DNA of 64,000 nucleotides, from NCBI RefSeq assembly GCF_013282805.1, contig NZ_CP054038.1:3224001-3288000 (forward strand), in the 5' to 3' direction. Under the pieces are notes generated by a model. It was not told the DNA's origin. It saw only the letters and a program-made list of their open reading frames with translations, and searched no databases. Below, piece by piece: positions 19,543-28,343 of the stretch. Every line of letters begins with the position of its first letter. The stretch's first letter is position 1. The stretch is from Microbacterium hominis. Lineage in GTDB: Bacteria; Actinomycetota; Actinomycetes; Actinomycetales; Microbacteriaceae. The position numbers and the translations under genes are program-made.

Positions 19543-19665
19543 GTGGGCCATCTCCTTCGCTGGCGACGGCGGGCCGCTGCGCCCGCGCACTTCGATGGTC
19601 GCGCGCGGCGCCCGCGCAGAGGTTGCCCGTCGATGCACGGGCCTTGACCCTCCGAGCCCACTTCT

Positions 19666-19690
19666 CGAATCGGCGCGAATCGTATATGAT
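19666..19690 (+). promoter_or_regulatory. AraC-type direct repeat next to a -10 box
   Basis: CGAATCG occurs at 19666-19672 and 19676-19682, with a period of 10 bp, one helical turn. A good -10, TATGAT, follows at 19685-19690, with no good -35. Direct repeats at the -35 position are the usual target of AraC-family activators. On the opposite strand, TTGAGA (19710-19705) could be the -35 of the permease gene. Confidence 0.5.
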
Positions 19691-19722
19691 CTGTGCATCC
19701 CGCGTCTCAACGAGGTGACCCG

Positions 19723-20679
19723 ATGATGCCCAGCCTCTCCGCACGCGCCCGCCCCGAGCCCGGCGCCGCGACCATCGACCTGAGCGCGTTCCGCGCGGCC
19801 GTCGACGATTCCTTCGTTCCCCTGCACGTGAGCTCCGCCGGGCACGAGTCCTTCCGTGGCGCCCTCCGCGCCGCGAGCTTCGACGGCATCCACCTCACCG
19901 AGGTCACCGCCTCGGCGCACGCCGTCGAGCGCACCTCAGACCTGATCGCACGCGACGACCGCGCCTTCTTCAAGGTGAGCCTCATGCTCGCCGGCCGGGC
20001 GCTGCTCGTGCAGGATCGCCGCGAGACCGTGCTGTCTCCGGGAGACCTCGCCGTCTACGACACGAGCCGGCCCTACTCCCTGGTCTTCGACGAGTCGATG
20101 CGCACCATCGTGCTCATGCTCCCTCGCGAGGCGCTCGGGGTGCCGAGCACCACGATGCAGCAGCTCACGGCCGTGCGCTTCTCGGGCGACGAGGGAATGG
20201 GCGCGATGATCGCTCCCTTCCTCTCGCAGCTCTCCGGCGCCGTCGACGGGCTTCCCGAGGCCACCGGGGCCCGTCTGTCCCACGCCGCGGTCGACCTCGT
20301 CACGACGCTCTTCCTCCACGAGCTCGGCACCGCGGCGTCGACCGCAGACCCGCACGACGCGCTGCGCCGCCGCATCCACGAGTACATCGACGCGCACCTG
20401 TCCGAGGCGGACCTGAGCCCGGGCACCATCGCGCGGGCGCACTTCATCTCCACCCGCCACCTGCACGGGCTCTTCCAGTCCGAGGGCACGACGGTCTCGA
20501 CCTGGATCAGGCAGCGACGGCTCGAGCAGTGCCGTCGCGACCTGCTCGATCCCGCATGGGGCCACCAGCCGGTCTCGAGCGTCGGCGCCCGCTGGGGCTT
20601 CCCCGATGCCGCGCACTTCAGCCGCACCTTCAAGTCCGCCTACGGCGTCTCTCCGTCGGCCTATCGCGCCGGCCGCTGA
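19723..20679 (+). CDS. AraC-family regulator, FeaR-like, copy 2
   Basis: A 318-residue paralogue of the regulator at 16240-17193, with the same two-domain layout. The AraC-binding-like N-terminal domain contains SFVPLHVSS and PGDLAVYDTSRPYSLVF. The C-terminal HTH pair contains RAHFISTRHLHGLF and ends in FSRTFKSAYGVSPSAYR. The two are nearly superimposable across the DNA-binding half, so they may recognise related sites while sensing different ligands. Start ATG 19723 has GAGGTGA upstream. An ATG one codon later is possible. It diverges from the APC permease across a 180-bp gap that holds a direct repeat. Confidence 0.9.
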   Translation: MMPSLSARARPEPGAATIDLSAFRAAVDDSFVPLHVSSAGHESFRGALRAASFDGIHLTEVTASAHAVERTSDLIARDDRAFFKVSLMLAGRALLVQDRRETVLSPGDLAVYDTSRPYSLVFDESMRTIVLMLPREALGVPSTTMQQLTAVRFSGDEGMGAMIAPFLSQLSGAVDGLPEATGARLSHAAVDLVTTLFLHELGTAASTADPHDALRRRIHEYIDAHLSEADLSPGTIARAHFISTRHLHGLFQSEGTTVSTWIRQRRLEQCRRDLLDPAWGHQPVSSVGARWGFPDAAHFSRTFKSAYGVSPSAYRAGR

Positions 20680-20689
20680 CCCGCACGAC

Positions 20690-20728
20690 AGCGGGGGCCG
20701 GACGCCCCCCATGCATCCGACCCCCGCT
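20690..20728. terminator. hairpin between convergent genes
   Basis: AGCGGGGG (20690-20697) pairs with CCCCCGCT (20721-20728), and an inner GGGGGC/GCCCCC pairing is also possible. It sits between the stops of the AraC gene and the aldehyde dehydrogenase gene and can serve both strands. Confidence 0.55.
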
Positions 20729-20742
20729 TCCCGAGTTCAGGC

Positions 20743-22167
20743 TCAGCCGCTGATCACCTGCGGCACCCCCACCGCCTTGAGTCCCTCGACACCGAACTCG
20801 AGTCCGTAGCCGGAGGCCTTCACGCCGCCGAACGGCACCAGCGGGTGCAGCCCTCCGTGCTGATTGATCCAGACGGTGCCCGCCTGCAGTCGCGGCGCCA
20901 CCTCGAGGGCCTGGGCGCGGTCGCCCCAGACCGAGGCGCCGAGCCCGGCATCCAGCCCGTTGGCGCTGGCGATCGCCTCCTCGACGTCGGAATACCGGAT
21001 GATCGGGAGGGCGGGCCCGAACTGCTCCTCGTCGACCAGCGCCACGCCGTCTGCGACGTCGACGACCAGCGTCGGCTGGAAGAAGAGCTCGCCGAGCTCG
21101 GGCGCGGGAGCACCGCCGGTGACGACGCGGCCGCCGGCGGCGACGGCGTCGTCGACGAGCCGCTTCACGATGTCGAACTGCGCGCGGTTCTGGAGCGGGC
21201 CGAGCACGTTCTGCTCGTCGAGGCCGTTGCCGATCGGCGTCTGCTCCACGACCGCGGCCAGCGCCGCGACCACCTCGTCGTGGATCGACTCGTGCACGTA
21301 CAGCCGCTTGAGGGCGGCGCACGTCTGTCCCGTGTTGATGAAGGCGCCCCAGAAGAGATCCTGGGCGATCGCCTGGGCGTCGGCTCCGGGCAGCACGATG
21401 CCCGCGTCGTTGCCGCCGAGTTCGAGGGTGAGGCGGGCGAGGTTGCCCGCCGAGCTCTCGATGATCTTGCGCCCGGTCGCAGTCGAACCGGTGAACATCA
21501 CCTTCGCGATGTCGGGATGCGACGCCAGGCGCGCCCCCGCCTCGCGGTCTCCCGAGACGGCGATGAGCACATCGGCGGGCAGCACCTCGTTCATCACGGC
21601 GACCATGGCGAGCACGCTCAGCGGCGTGTACTCGCTCGGCTTCACGACCACCGTGTTGCCCATCCGCAGGGACGGCCCGATCTGCCAGATGCCGATCATG
21701 AGCGGCCAGTTCCACGGACCGATCGCACCGACGACTCCGGCGGCCTTGTAGAAGAGGCTCGCGCGCCCGGACTCGTCGTCGACGATGGTCTGCGCCTCGA
21801 GGGGCGTCGTCGCGTTGGTGCGCAGCCAGGCCGCGCACGCGCCCAGCTCGAATCGGGCGTTGGGGCCGTTGAGAGGCTTGCCCTGCTCGCGGGACAGGAG
21901 GCGTGCCAGTGCCTCCGCGTTCTCCTCGATGGCGTCGGCGGCGCGCAGGAGGATCGCGCTGCGCTCCTCGTGGCCGAGCGCCTCCCAGGCTGGCTGCGCG
22001 GCCTTCGCGCGGGCGACGGCGTCATCGAGGTCGGCGACCGTGTGGAGGGGCGCCCGGCCGATCACCTCGCGGGTGGCGGCATCCGGAACATCGCGGCCCT
22101 GACCGTCGGGCGCCTGCACCCGGTCGATCAGACGCTGCTCATCGGCGACCAGAGCGGTATCGGACAT
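20743..22167 (-). CDS. NAD(P)-dependent aldehyde dehydrogenase
   Basis: A 474-residue soluble enzyme oxidising an aldehyde to the carboxylic acid. The family motifs are visible: GPWNWPLMIG, the nucleotide site VMFTGSTATG, the general-base Glu in LELGGNDAG and the nucleophile Cys in NTGQTCAALKR. Given the two amine oxidases and FeaR-like regulators nearby, it probably removes the arylacetaldehyde produced by amine oxidation, as FeaB does in E. coli. That is context, not sequence proof. Start ATG 22167 has AAGGAGAC upstream. It is a single-gene unit, convergent with the AraC gene. Confidence 0.92.
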   Translation of the reverse strand: MSDTALVADEQRLIDRVQAPDGQGRDVPDAATREVIGRAPLHTVADLDDAVARAKAAQPAWEALGHEERSAILLRAADAIEENAEALARLLSREQGKPLNGPNARFELGACAAWLRTNATTPLEAQTIVDDESGRASLFYKAAGVVGAIGPWNWPLMIGIWQIGPSLRMGNTVVVKPSEYTPLSVLAMVAVMNEVLPADVLIAVSGDREAGARLASHPDIAKVMFTGSTATGRKIIESSAGNLARLTLELGGNDAGIVLPGADAQAIAQDLFWGAFINTGQTCAALKRLYVHESIHDEVVAALAAVVEQTPIGNGLDEQNVLGPLQNRAQFDIVKRLVDDAVAAGGRVVTGGAPAPELGELFFQPTLVVDVADGVALVDEEQFGPALPIIRYSDVEEAIASANGLDAGLGASVWGDRAQALEVAPRLQAGTVWINQHGGLHPLVPFGGVKASGYGLEFGVEGLKAVGVPQVISG

Positions 22168-22265
22168 CGGTGTCTCCTTCGGATCGCCCGCACGTTCATC
22201 GCCGCGGGGTGAGTCCAGTGTCCGCGGGCGTCAGGGGCGGCGTCTTGACCGCCCGCGCCGGCGAC

Positions 22266-22886
22266 ATGTCTGAACGCGAACGCTTGCCTCGCGACTCTGG
22301 CGGTACGCCGGGCTCCCGTGGTCGAGTGAGTGCGGGTGGCGACGGGCCGCCCGCGGAGGCTCACATCGACATCGCGCTCACGCTGCACGCCGGGGCTCTG
22401 GTCCCCACCGCGATCGGCACCTGCTGCCTGGCCGCGGACCGGCGCCGCGTGCGATTGCCCGAGCTGGCCGCCTCGCTGCTCATGCTGCTGGCGATGCTCG
22501 ACGTATGGCTGACGGGGTGGGTGGCGGGCGTGTACTGGGCCGCGGCGCTGATCGGCGGCGCCCTCGCGCTGGCGGCGTGGCGCCGACCGCGCCGCCGCCT
22601 CGCCGGGGATCGCGGGGAGCGCCCGATGCTCGCGCACACGACGATCGGCATGATCGCGATGGCGATGCTCCTGGTGACGATGGTCGCCGCGCACCCGGAG
22701 TCTGCCGGTTCGCACGCGCACGCGCACGGCGGAGTGCCGATCGACGCGCTCGTGCTGGCGGGCTGCGCGGCGTACGCCGTCTCGTCGGCCGTCCTCGCCG
22801 CCCGCATGACGCGCAGGGGCGAGCGCGCTCAGGTGCTCACGATGGGCATCGCGGTGCTCATGATGGCGGCCGCGACGCTCGCCTGA
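22266..22886 (+). CDS. multi-pass membrane protein of unknown function
   Basis: About 206 residues with six predicted transmembrane helices. Two are paired near the N-terminus (from about residue 32), one lies near 88-105 and one before a short His-rich loop (SAGSHAHAHGG), with two more at the end. The His cluster could bind a metal. I do not recognise the family with confidence; it recalls small actinobacterial DUF5134-like proteins. The start is uncertain: ATG 22266 lacks a clear ribosome site, and a GTG at 22326 is an alternative that removes a charged head. It converges on hutI with 2 bp between stops and diverges from the aldehyde dehydrogenase. Confidence 0.6.
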   Translation: MSERERLPRDSGGTPGSRGRVSAGGDGPPAEAHIDIALTLHAGALVPTAIGTCCLAADRRRVRLPELAASLLMLLAMLDVWLTGWVAGVYWAAALIGGALALAAWRRPRRRLAGDRGERPMLAHTTIGMIAMAMLLVTMVAAHPESAGSHAHAHGGVPIDALVLAGCAAYAVSSAVLAARMTRRGERAQVLTMGIAVLMMAAATLA

Positions 22887-22888
22887 CG

Positions 22889-24064
22889 CTAGAGCGCGCC
22901 CGGCGGCACCCGCTCCCCCGCGCGCCACACGGCGGCCGTGAGGGGCACGCCGGGTCGGTAGGCCAGGTGGGAGATCGACGGCGCGTCGAGCACCTGGAGG
23001 TCGGCGCGGCCGCCGACGCGCAGCATGCCGACCGCGTCGGCCGTGTCGGCGACGCCCAGGGCGATCGCGCCACCCCGGGTCGCGGCCCACACGGCCTCCT
23101 CGATCGTGAGGTGCATCTGCAGCACCGCCGTCGCGACGCAGTACGGCATGGAGGTGGTGTAGCTGGTGCCGGGGTTGCAGTTGGTCGCGATGGCGACCGT
23201 GGCACCGGCATCCCACAGGCGACGGGCGGGTGCGAGCGGCTCCCGGGTCGACAGATCGCACGCCGGGAGCACGGTGGCGACCGTGTCGGAGGCGGCGAGC
23301 GCGTCGATGTCGGCGTCGGTGAGGGCGTTGCAGTGGTCGACGCTCGCCGCGCCCAGTTCGACGGCGAGCGCGACGCCGCTACCGTGGCCGAGCTGATTGC
23401 CGTGCACGCGCAGGCCGAGCCCGGCGCGACGCCCGGCCTCGAGCACCTCGCGGGACTGGTCGACGTCGAAGGCGCCGCGCTCGCAGAACACGTCGATGAA
23501 CTGCACCCAGGGCGCGACCGCGTCGAGCATCGGGCCCGTCACGAGGTCGAGGTAGGTGCGCGCATCGACGCCCTCGGGCACGACGTGCGCGCCGAGGAAG
23601 GTGACGACGTCGGCTTCGGCGGCGGCGATGCGCGCCGAGGCCTCCTCCGAGGCGACGTCGAGGCCGTAGCCGGTCTTCGTCTCGATGAAGGTGGTGCCCT
23701 GACGCAGCGCCTCGGCGCGCAGGCGGGCGAGGGTGGCGGTCAGCTCGGCTTCAGACGCCGCGCGGGTGGCCCGCACCGTGGTCGCGATGCCCCCGGCCGC
23801 ATACTTCTGCCCCGCCATGCGCGCCTCGAACTCGGCGGACCGGTCGCCGGCGAACACCATGTGCGTGTGCGAGTCGACCCAGCCTGGCAGCACGGCGCGG
23901 CCTTCGAGCGAGACCGACTCATCGGCGGCGGGGGCGTCGGCGGCCTGTCCGATCCAGGCGATGCGGTCGCCCGCGATGATCATCGCGGCATCGCGCAAGC
24001 GCGGCTCCCCGGGGGCGTGCGTCGTCAGCTCGCCGATGCCGGTGAGCAGCAGGGTGCGTGTCAT
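22889..24064 (-). CDS. hutI: imidazolonepropionase
   Basis: Third step of histidine degradation: opens 4-imidazolone-5-propionate to N-formimino-L-glutamate. 391 residues, normal for the family. The metal-binding motif VDSHTHMVFAGDR lies near 65-77, followed by the family-specific ETKTGYG and the metal His in VHGNQLGHGSG, then SVDHCN and NCNPGTS. Its ATG overlaps the hutF stop by 4 nt, making it the last gene of the hut operon. It is cytoplasmic. The gene stops 2 bp from a convergent membrane-protein gene. Confidence 0.96.
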   Translation of the reverse strand: MTRTLLLTGIGELTTHAPGEPRLRDAAMIIAGDRIAWIGQAADAPAADESVSLEGRAVLPGWVDSHTHMVFAGDRSAEFEARMAGQKYAAGGIATTVRATRAASEAELTATLARLRAEALRQGTTFIETKTGYGLDVASEEASARIAAAEADVVTFLGAHVVPEGVDARTYLDLVTGPMLDAVAPWVQFIDVFCERGAFDVDQSREVLEAGRRAGLGLRVHGNQLGHGSGVALAVELGAASVDHCNALTDADIDALAASDTVATVLPACDLSTREPLAPARRLWDAGATVAIATNCNPGTSYTTSMPYCVATAVLQMHLTIEEAVWAATRGGAIALGVADTADAVGMLRVGGRADLQVLDAPSISHLAYRPGVPLTAAVWRAGERVPPGAL

Positions 24065-25422
24065 GCGGGGTCCTCCGGGCGGGCGAAGTCGGTGAGGGCG
24101 TCGGCGAGCAGCCGGGCAGGGTCCTCGGCGCGCTTCCCGGCGGCCGAAGGGGCGAGGATGCCGCGCTCGGCGCGCACGACGCCGCCGACCACCACGCGGG
24201 CGACGTCGGCCGCGGTCGCGGCCAGCACGATCTGGGCGGGGTCCGCCCCGGTCGTGCGCACGGAGGCGCGGTCGATCTCGACGAGGTCGGCGGCGCCGCC
24301 GACCCGGATGCCGCCGGCACGCCCGAGCGTCGCATATCCGTCGACCGTCAGCGCCGTCGTGAGCTCCGCCGGGCTGAACCGGCCGCGCCGCCCCGATGCG
24401 AGCCGCTCCCCGGCCTCCAGCCCGCGCGCCTCCAGAAGCGGGTCGACGACGGCGTTCTGGTCGGAGCCGAGCGCGATCCGGGCGCCGGCGTCGGCGAGCC
24501 GCCGCGCCGGTCCGACCCCGTCGCCGAGATCGGCCTCGGTGGTCGGACACATCACGACGGTGACGCCCGCGTCGCCGAGCATCCGCACGTCGTCGTCGGT
24601 CAGATGGGTCGCGTGCACAGCGCTCAGTCGCGAGGACAGCGCGCCGGCGCGGGCGAGCACACCGGTGGGGGTGAGGCCATGCGCCCGCAGGCAGTCGTCG
24701 TTCTCCTGCGGCTGCTCCGAGAGGTGCACGTGGAGGGGCACATCGCCCGGGAGTCCCCGCACGATCTCGGCGATCGCGTCCGGCGGCACGGCGCGCACGG
24801 AGTGGATCGCCGCCCCGAGCATCACGCTCTCCGGCAGCGCGTCGCGCAGCGCGTGCCAGCGGGCGAGCCAGCGCGCGGCGGTGCCGTCGCCGAAGCGGCG
24901 CTGGGCGGCCGTCAGCGGCTGTCCGATGCCGCCCGCGAGGTAGCAGGTGTCGAGCAGGGTGAGCCGGATGCCGACGCTGTCGGCGGCGGCGGCGAGGGCG
25001 AGCTCCATCGCGTGGGCGGGCGCGTACGGGGTGCCGTCCGGTCGGTGGTGCACGTAGTGGAACTCCCCCACCGCGGTCCACCCGGCCGCGAGCATCTCGC
25101 CGAAGACGCCGAGCGCGAGGCGGTGATACGCCTCGGGGTCGAGCCGGCCGGCCGCCGCGTACATCTGCTCGCGCCAGCGCCAGAAGTCGCCGCAGTCGTC
25201 GTGGGTGCGGCCGCGCAGCACCCGGTGGAAGGCGTGCGAGTGCGCGTTGCCCGCGCCGGGGATGACCAGGCCGAGCCGCAGATCCCCTGGCTGCGCCGCG
25301 GCATCCCTCTCCACCCGCTCGATGCGACCGGCGGCGCCGATCTGCAGCCGCACCCCGTCGACCGCGACGCCGTCGACGAGCGCCGTCTCGCAGTGGATCG
25401 CGGTCGTCGCACCGATCGTCAC
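24061..25422 (-). CDS. hutF: formimidoylglutamate deiminase
   Basis: Fourth step of the HutF branch: converts N-formimino-L-glutamate to N-formyl-L-glutamate plus ammonia. 453 residues of the amidohydrolase superfamily. Metal motif AGNAHSHAFHR lies near 55-65, VHLSEQPQEN carries a further metal/substrate His, and ALGSDQNAVVD contains the terminal metal Asp. These are the HutF-type versions rather than guanine-deaminase versions. It overlaps the M20 hydrolase upstream and hutI downstream by 4 nt each. Its presence means the cell needs an N-formylglutamate hydrolase to finish the route. Confidence 0.94.
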   Translation of the reverse strand: MTIGATTAIHCETALVDGVAVDGVRLQIGAAGRIERVERDAAAQPGDLRLGLVIPGAGNAHSHAFHRVLRGRTHDDCGDFWRWREQMYAAAGRLDPEAYHRLALGVFGEMLAAGWTAVGEFHYVHHRPDGTPYAPAHAMELALAAAADSVGIRLTLLDTCYLAGGIGQPLTAAQRRFGDGTAARWLARWHALRDALPESVMLGAAIHSVRAVPPDAIAEIVRGLPGDVPLHVHLSEQPQENDDCLRAHGLTPTGVLARAGALSSRLSAVHATHLTDDDVRMLGDAGVTVVMCPTTEADLGDGVGPARRLADAGARIALGSDQNAVVDPLLEARGLEAGERLASGRRGRFSPAELTTALTVDGYATLGRAGGIRVGGAADLVEIDRASVRTTGADPAQIVLAATAADVARVVVGGVVRAERGILAPSAAGKRAEDPARLLADALTDFARPEDPA

Positions 25423-26636
25423 AGCAGTCCTCGCAGCACCTCGGTGAGCGCCACGACGCCCGCGACGCAGTCATCGAGCGTGGCATGCTCCTCGGGCGAA
25501 TGCGAGACGCCGGTCGGGTTGCGCACGAACAGCATCGCGGTGGGAACGTGCCCGGCGAGCACGCCCGCGTCGTGACCGGCGCCGGTGGGCAGGGCCGGGA
25601 CACCGCCCAGCGAAGCGGCGAGGCGATCGCGCAGCGCGGGATCGAACACGACCTGCCCGCTCCACGACTCCTCGATCACTCGCGCCTCGCATCCCTCCGC
25701 GGCCGCGGCCTCCTGCGCGCGGGCGGTGATCTCGGCAACGAGCGCGCGGGCGTCGCCGTCGAGGTCGCTGCGGGCATCGAGCCACGTCGAGACCCGTGAC
25801 GGGATCACGTTGGTGCCGCCGGGCACCGCCTCGATGCGACCCACGGTGGCGCGGTCGTCGGCGCGCGCGGCGTCGCGGATCGCGAGGATGCCGCGGGCTG
25901 CGGCCACCATCGGGTCGCGGCGGTCGCCCATGCGAGTCGCTCCGGCGTGGTTGCCCTCCCCCGTGAAGTCGATGCGCCACCGGCCGTGGGCGAGGATGCT
26001 CGAGGCCACCGCGAGCGGGCCGCCGAGGTCGATGAGCCCGCGCCCCTGCTCGACGTGGAGCTCGATGAACACCCCGATCCGGGCGAGCGCCTCGTCGTCG
26101 CGGCCGACCCGGCGGGGGTCGAGTCCGTGCGCGGCCGCCGCCTCGGCGAAGCTGACGCCGTCGGCGTCGGTGAGCGCGCGTGCGCGGTCGGCCGAGATCG
26201 CGCCGGTGAGCAGGCGCGATCCCAGGCAGGCGACACCGAAGCGCGACCCCTCCTCCTCGGCGAAGACCACCACGGCGCACGGCCGCGTCGGCCGCACCCC
26301 CTCCGCCTGCAGCAACGCGATCGCATCGAGCGCGCTCACCACGCCCAGCGGACCGTCGAACTCGCCGCCGCCGGGGACCGAGTCGAGATGGGAGCCGACG
26401 ACGACGGCATCCCGCCCCGGCGCGCCCCACCACGCCCAGATGTTGCCGTTGCGGTCGGTTTCGACATCGAGACCCACCGCGGCGGCACGCGCGACGAACC
26501 ACTCCCGCAGCTCGAGCTCGGGGGCGGCCCAGACGTGCCGCGAGTAGCCGCCGCGGGAGGCGTCGCGCCCGACGTCGACGATCTCATCGAGACCGGCGAG
26601 GCGCCCGTGCGCCACGGCGACCGCGGGCGTGGTCAC
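25419..26636 (-). CDS. M20-family amidohydrolase (allantoate-amidohydrolase-like) within hut operon
   Basis: A 405-residue zinc hydrolase of the N-carbamoyl-L-amino-acid hydrolase/allantoate amidohydrolase group. Metal and dimer motifs are [18 protein letters not shown] (about 83-100), [16 protein letters not shown] and, near the end, GAGHDAG. It lies between hutU and hutF with 4-nt overlaps on both sides (GTG start at 26636). No hutG-type formylglutamate hydrolase is present, so the simplest role is hydrolysis of N-formyl-L-glutamate, by analogy with the same gene order in Streptomyces. Annotation by homology alone would misname it allantoate amidohydrolase. Confidence 0.9.
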   Translation of the reverse strand: MTTPAVAVAHGRLAGLDEIVDVGRDASRGGYSRHVWAAPELELREWFVARAAAVGLDVETDRNGNIWAWWGAPGRDAVVVGSHLDSVPGGGEFDGPLGVVSALDAIALLQAEGVRPTRPCAVVVFAEEEGSRFGVACLGSRLLTGAISADRARALTDADGVSFAEAAAAHGLDPRRVGRDDEALARIGVFIELHVEQGRGLIDLGGPLAVASSILAHGRWRIDFTGEGNHAGATRMGDRRDPMVAAARGILAIRDAARADDRATVGRIEAVPGGTNVIPSRVSTWLDARSDLDGDARALVAEITARAQEAAAAEGCEARVIEESWSGQVVFDPALRDRLAASLGGVPALPTGAGHDAGVLAGHVPTAMLFVRNPTGVSHSPEEHATLDDCVAGVVALTEVLRGLL

Positions 26637-28297
26637 GCGTTCTCCTCCATGGGGATGCGCAGGCCGCGCTCGCGCGCCACCTCGCGGGCGCGCTCGTACC
26701 CGGCGTCGGCGTGGCGCATGACACCGGTGCCCGGGTCGTTCACGAGCACCCGCTCGATCTTCTCGGCGGCCAGCGCCGATCCGTCGGCGACCACGACCTG
26801 GCCCGCGTGGATCGAACGGCCGATCCCGACCCCGCCGCCGTGGTGCAGCGAGACCCACGTCGCTCCCGAGGCGGTGTTCAGCAGCGCGTTCAGCAGCGGC
26901 CAGTCGGCGATCGCGTCGGAGCCGTCGGCCATCGCCTCGGTCTCGCGGTACGGCGAGGCGACCGAGCCGGAGTCGAGGTGATCGCGTCCGATCACGATCG
27001 GCGCGGACAGCTCGCCCAAGGCGACCATCTCGTTGAACTTCAGGCCCGCGAGGTGGCGCTCCTTGTAGCCGAGCCAGCAGATGCGCGCGGGCAGGCCCTC
27101 GAAGTGCACCTTCTCGGACGCGCCGGCGATCCAGCGGCGGAGCTTCGCGTTCTCGGGGAACAGCTCGAGGATCGCGCGGTCGGTCGCCGCGATGTCGGCC
27201 GGATCGCCCGAGAGAGCCACCCAGCGGAACGGGCCGAGGCCCTCGGCGAACAGCGGCCGGATGTAGGCGGGCACGAAGCCCGGGAACTCGAACGCCCGGT
27301 CGTAGCCGCCGAGCTTCGCCTCCGCGCGGATCGAGTTGCCGTAGTCGAACACCTCGGCACCGGCATCCTGGAATCCGACCATCGCGGCGACGTGCTTCGC
27401 CATCGAGGCGCGCGCGGCGGCGGTGAAGCCCTCCGCGTCGGCGGCGGCGCGGGCGTGCCATTCGTCGACGCCGATGCCCTCTGGCAGGTAGCTGAGCGGG
27501 TCGTGCGCGGAGGTCTGGTCGGTCACGATGTCGATCGGGATGCCGCGCTCGAGCAGCTCGGGGAACACCGTCGCCGCGTTGCCCACGAGCCCCACCGACA
27601 GCGCGCGGCGTTCCGCCTTCGCGGCGAGCACGCGTTCGAGCGCGTCTTCGAGGTCGTCGGTCATCTCGTCGAGGTAGCCGTGGTCGACGCGGCGCTGCAG
27701 GCGGGCGGGATCGACGTCGACGATGAGCACCGCGCCCTCGTTCATGGTCACGGCGAGGGGCTGGGCGCCGCCCATGCCGCCGGCGCCGCCGGTGAGGGTG
27801 AGGGTCCCGGCGAGCGTGCCGCCGAAGCGCTTGTCGGCCACGGCCGCGAAGCACTCGTACGTGCCCTGCAGAATGCCCTGTGTGCCGATGTAGATCCACG
27901 ATCCGGCCGTCATCTGGCCGTACATCGTGAGCCCCTCCTGCTCGAGGCGGCGGAACTCGGGCCAGGTCGCCCAGTCGCCGACGAGGTTCGAGTTCGCGAT
28001 GAGCACGCGCGGCGCCCACTCGTGGGTGCGGAAGACACCCACCGGCTTGCCCGACTGCACGAGCAGCGTCTCGTCCAGCTCGAGGGTCTCCAGCGTCCGC
28101 ACGATCGCGTCGTACGCCTCCCAGCTGCGGGCGGCCCGGCCGGTGCCGCCGTACACGACGAGGTCGTCGGGGCGCTCGGCCACCTCGGGGTCGAGGTTGT
28201 TCATGAGCATGCGCAGCGGGGCCTCGGTGGCCCAGCCCTTCGCGGTGATCTCAGAGCCGCGCGCGGCGCGGACGGGGCGGGGCAGGTGCTCGGTCAT
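26633..28297 (-). CDS. hutU: urocanate hydratase
   Basis: Second step of histidine degradation: urocanate to imidazolonepropionate using tightly bound NAD+. 554 residues, as usual. Conserved stretches include [31 protein letters not shown], the NAD-binding [16 protein letters not shown] (around 165-180), DQTSAHDPL and [16 protein letters not shown]. Its stop overlaps the M20 gene start by 4 nt, and a 46-bp gap separates it from hutH. The ribosome site is GAAGGAACC before ATG 28297. Confidence 0.97.
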   Translation of the reverse strand: MTEHLPRPVRAARGSEITAKGWATEAPLRMLMNNLDPEVAERPDDLVVYGGTGRAARSWEAYDAIVRTLETLELDETLLVQSGKPVGVFRTHEWAPRVLIANSNLVGDWATWPEFRRLEQEGLTMYGQMTAGSWIYIGTQGILQGTYECFAAVADKRFGGTLAGTLTLTGGAGGMGGAQPLAVTMNEGAVLIVDVDPARLQRRVDHGYLDEMTDDLEDALERVLAAKAERRALSVGLVGNAATVFPELLERGIPIDIVTDQTSAHDPLSYLPEGIGVDEWHARAAADAEGFTAAARASMAKHVAAMVGFQDAGAEVFDYGNSIRAEAKLGGYDRAFEFPGFVPAYIRPLFAEGLGPFRWVALSGDPADIAATDRAILELFPENAKLRRWIAGASEKVHFEGLPARICWLGYKERHLAGLKFNEMVALGELSAPIVIGRDHLDSGSVASPYRETEAMADGSDAIADWPLLNALLNTASGATWVSLHHGGGVGIGRSIHAGQVVVADGSALAAEKIERVLVNDPGTGVMRHADAGYERAREVARERGLRIPMEENA

Positions 28298-28343
28298 CTC
28301 AGGTTCCTTCGGTGCGGCGGTGCAGCGGGGCGGTTCGGCCGGG

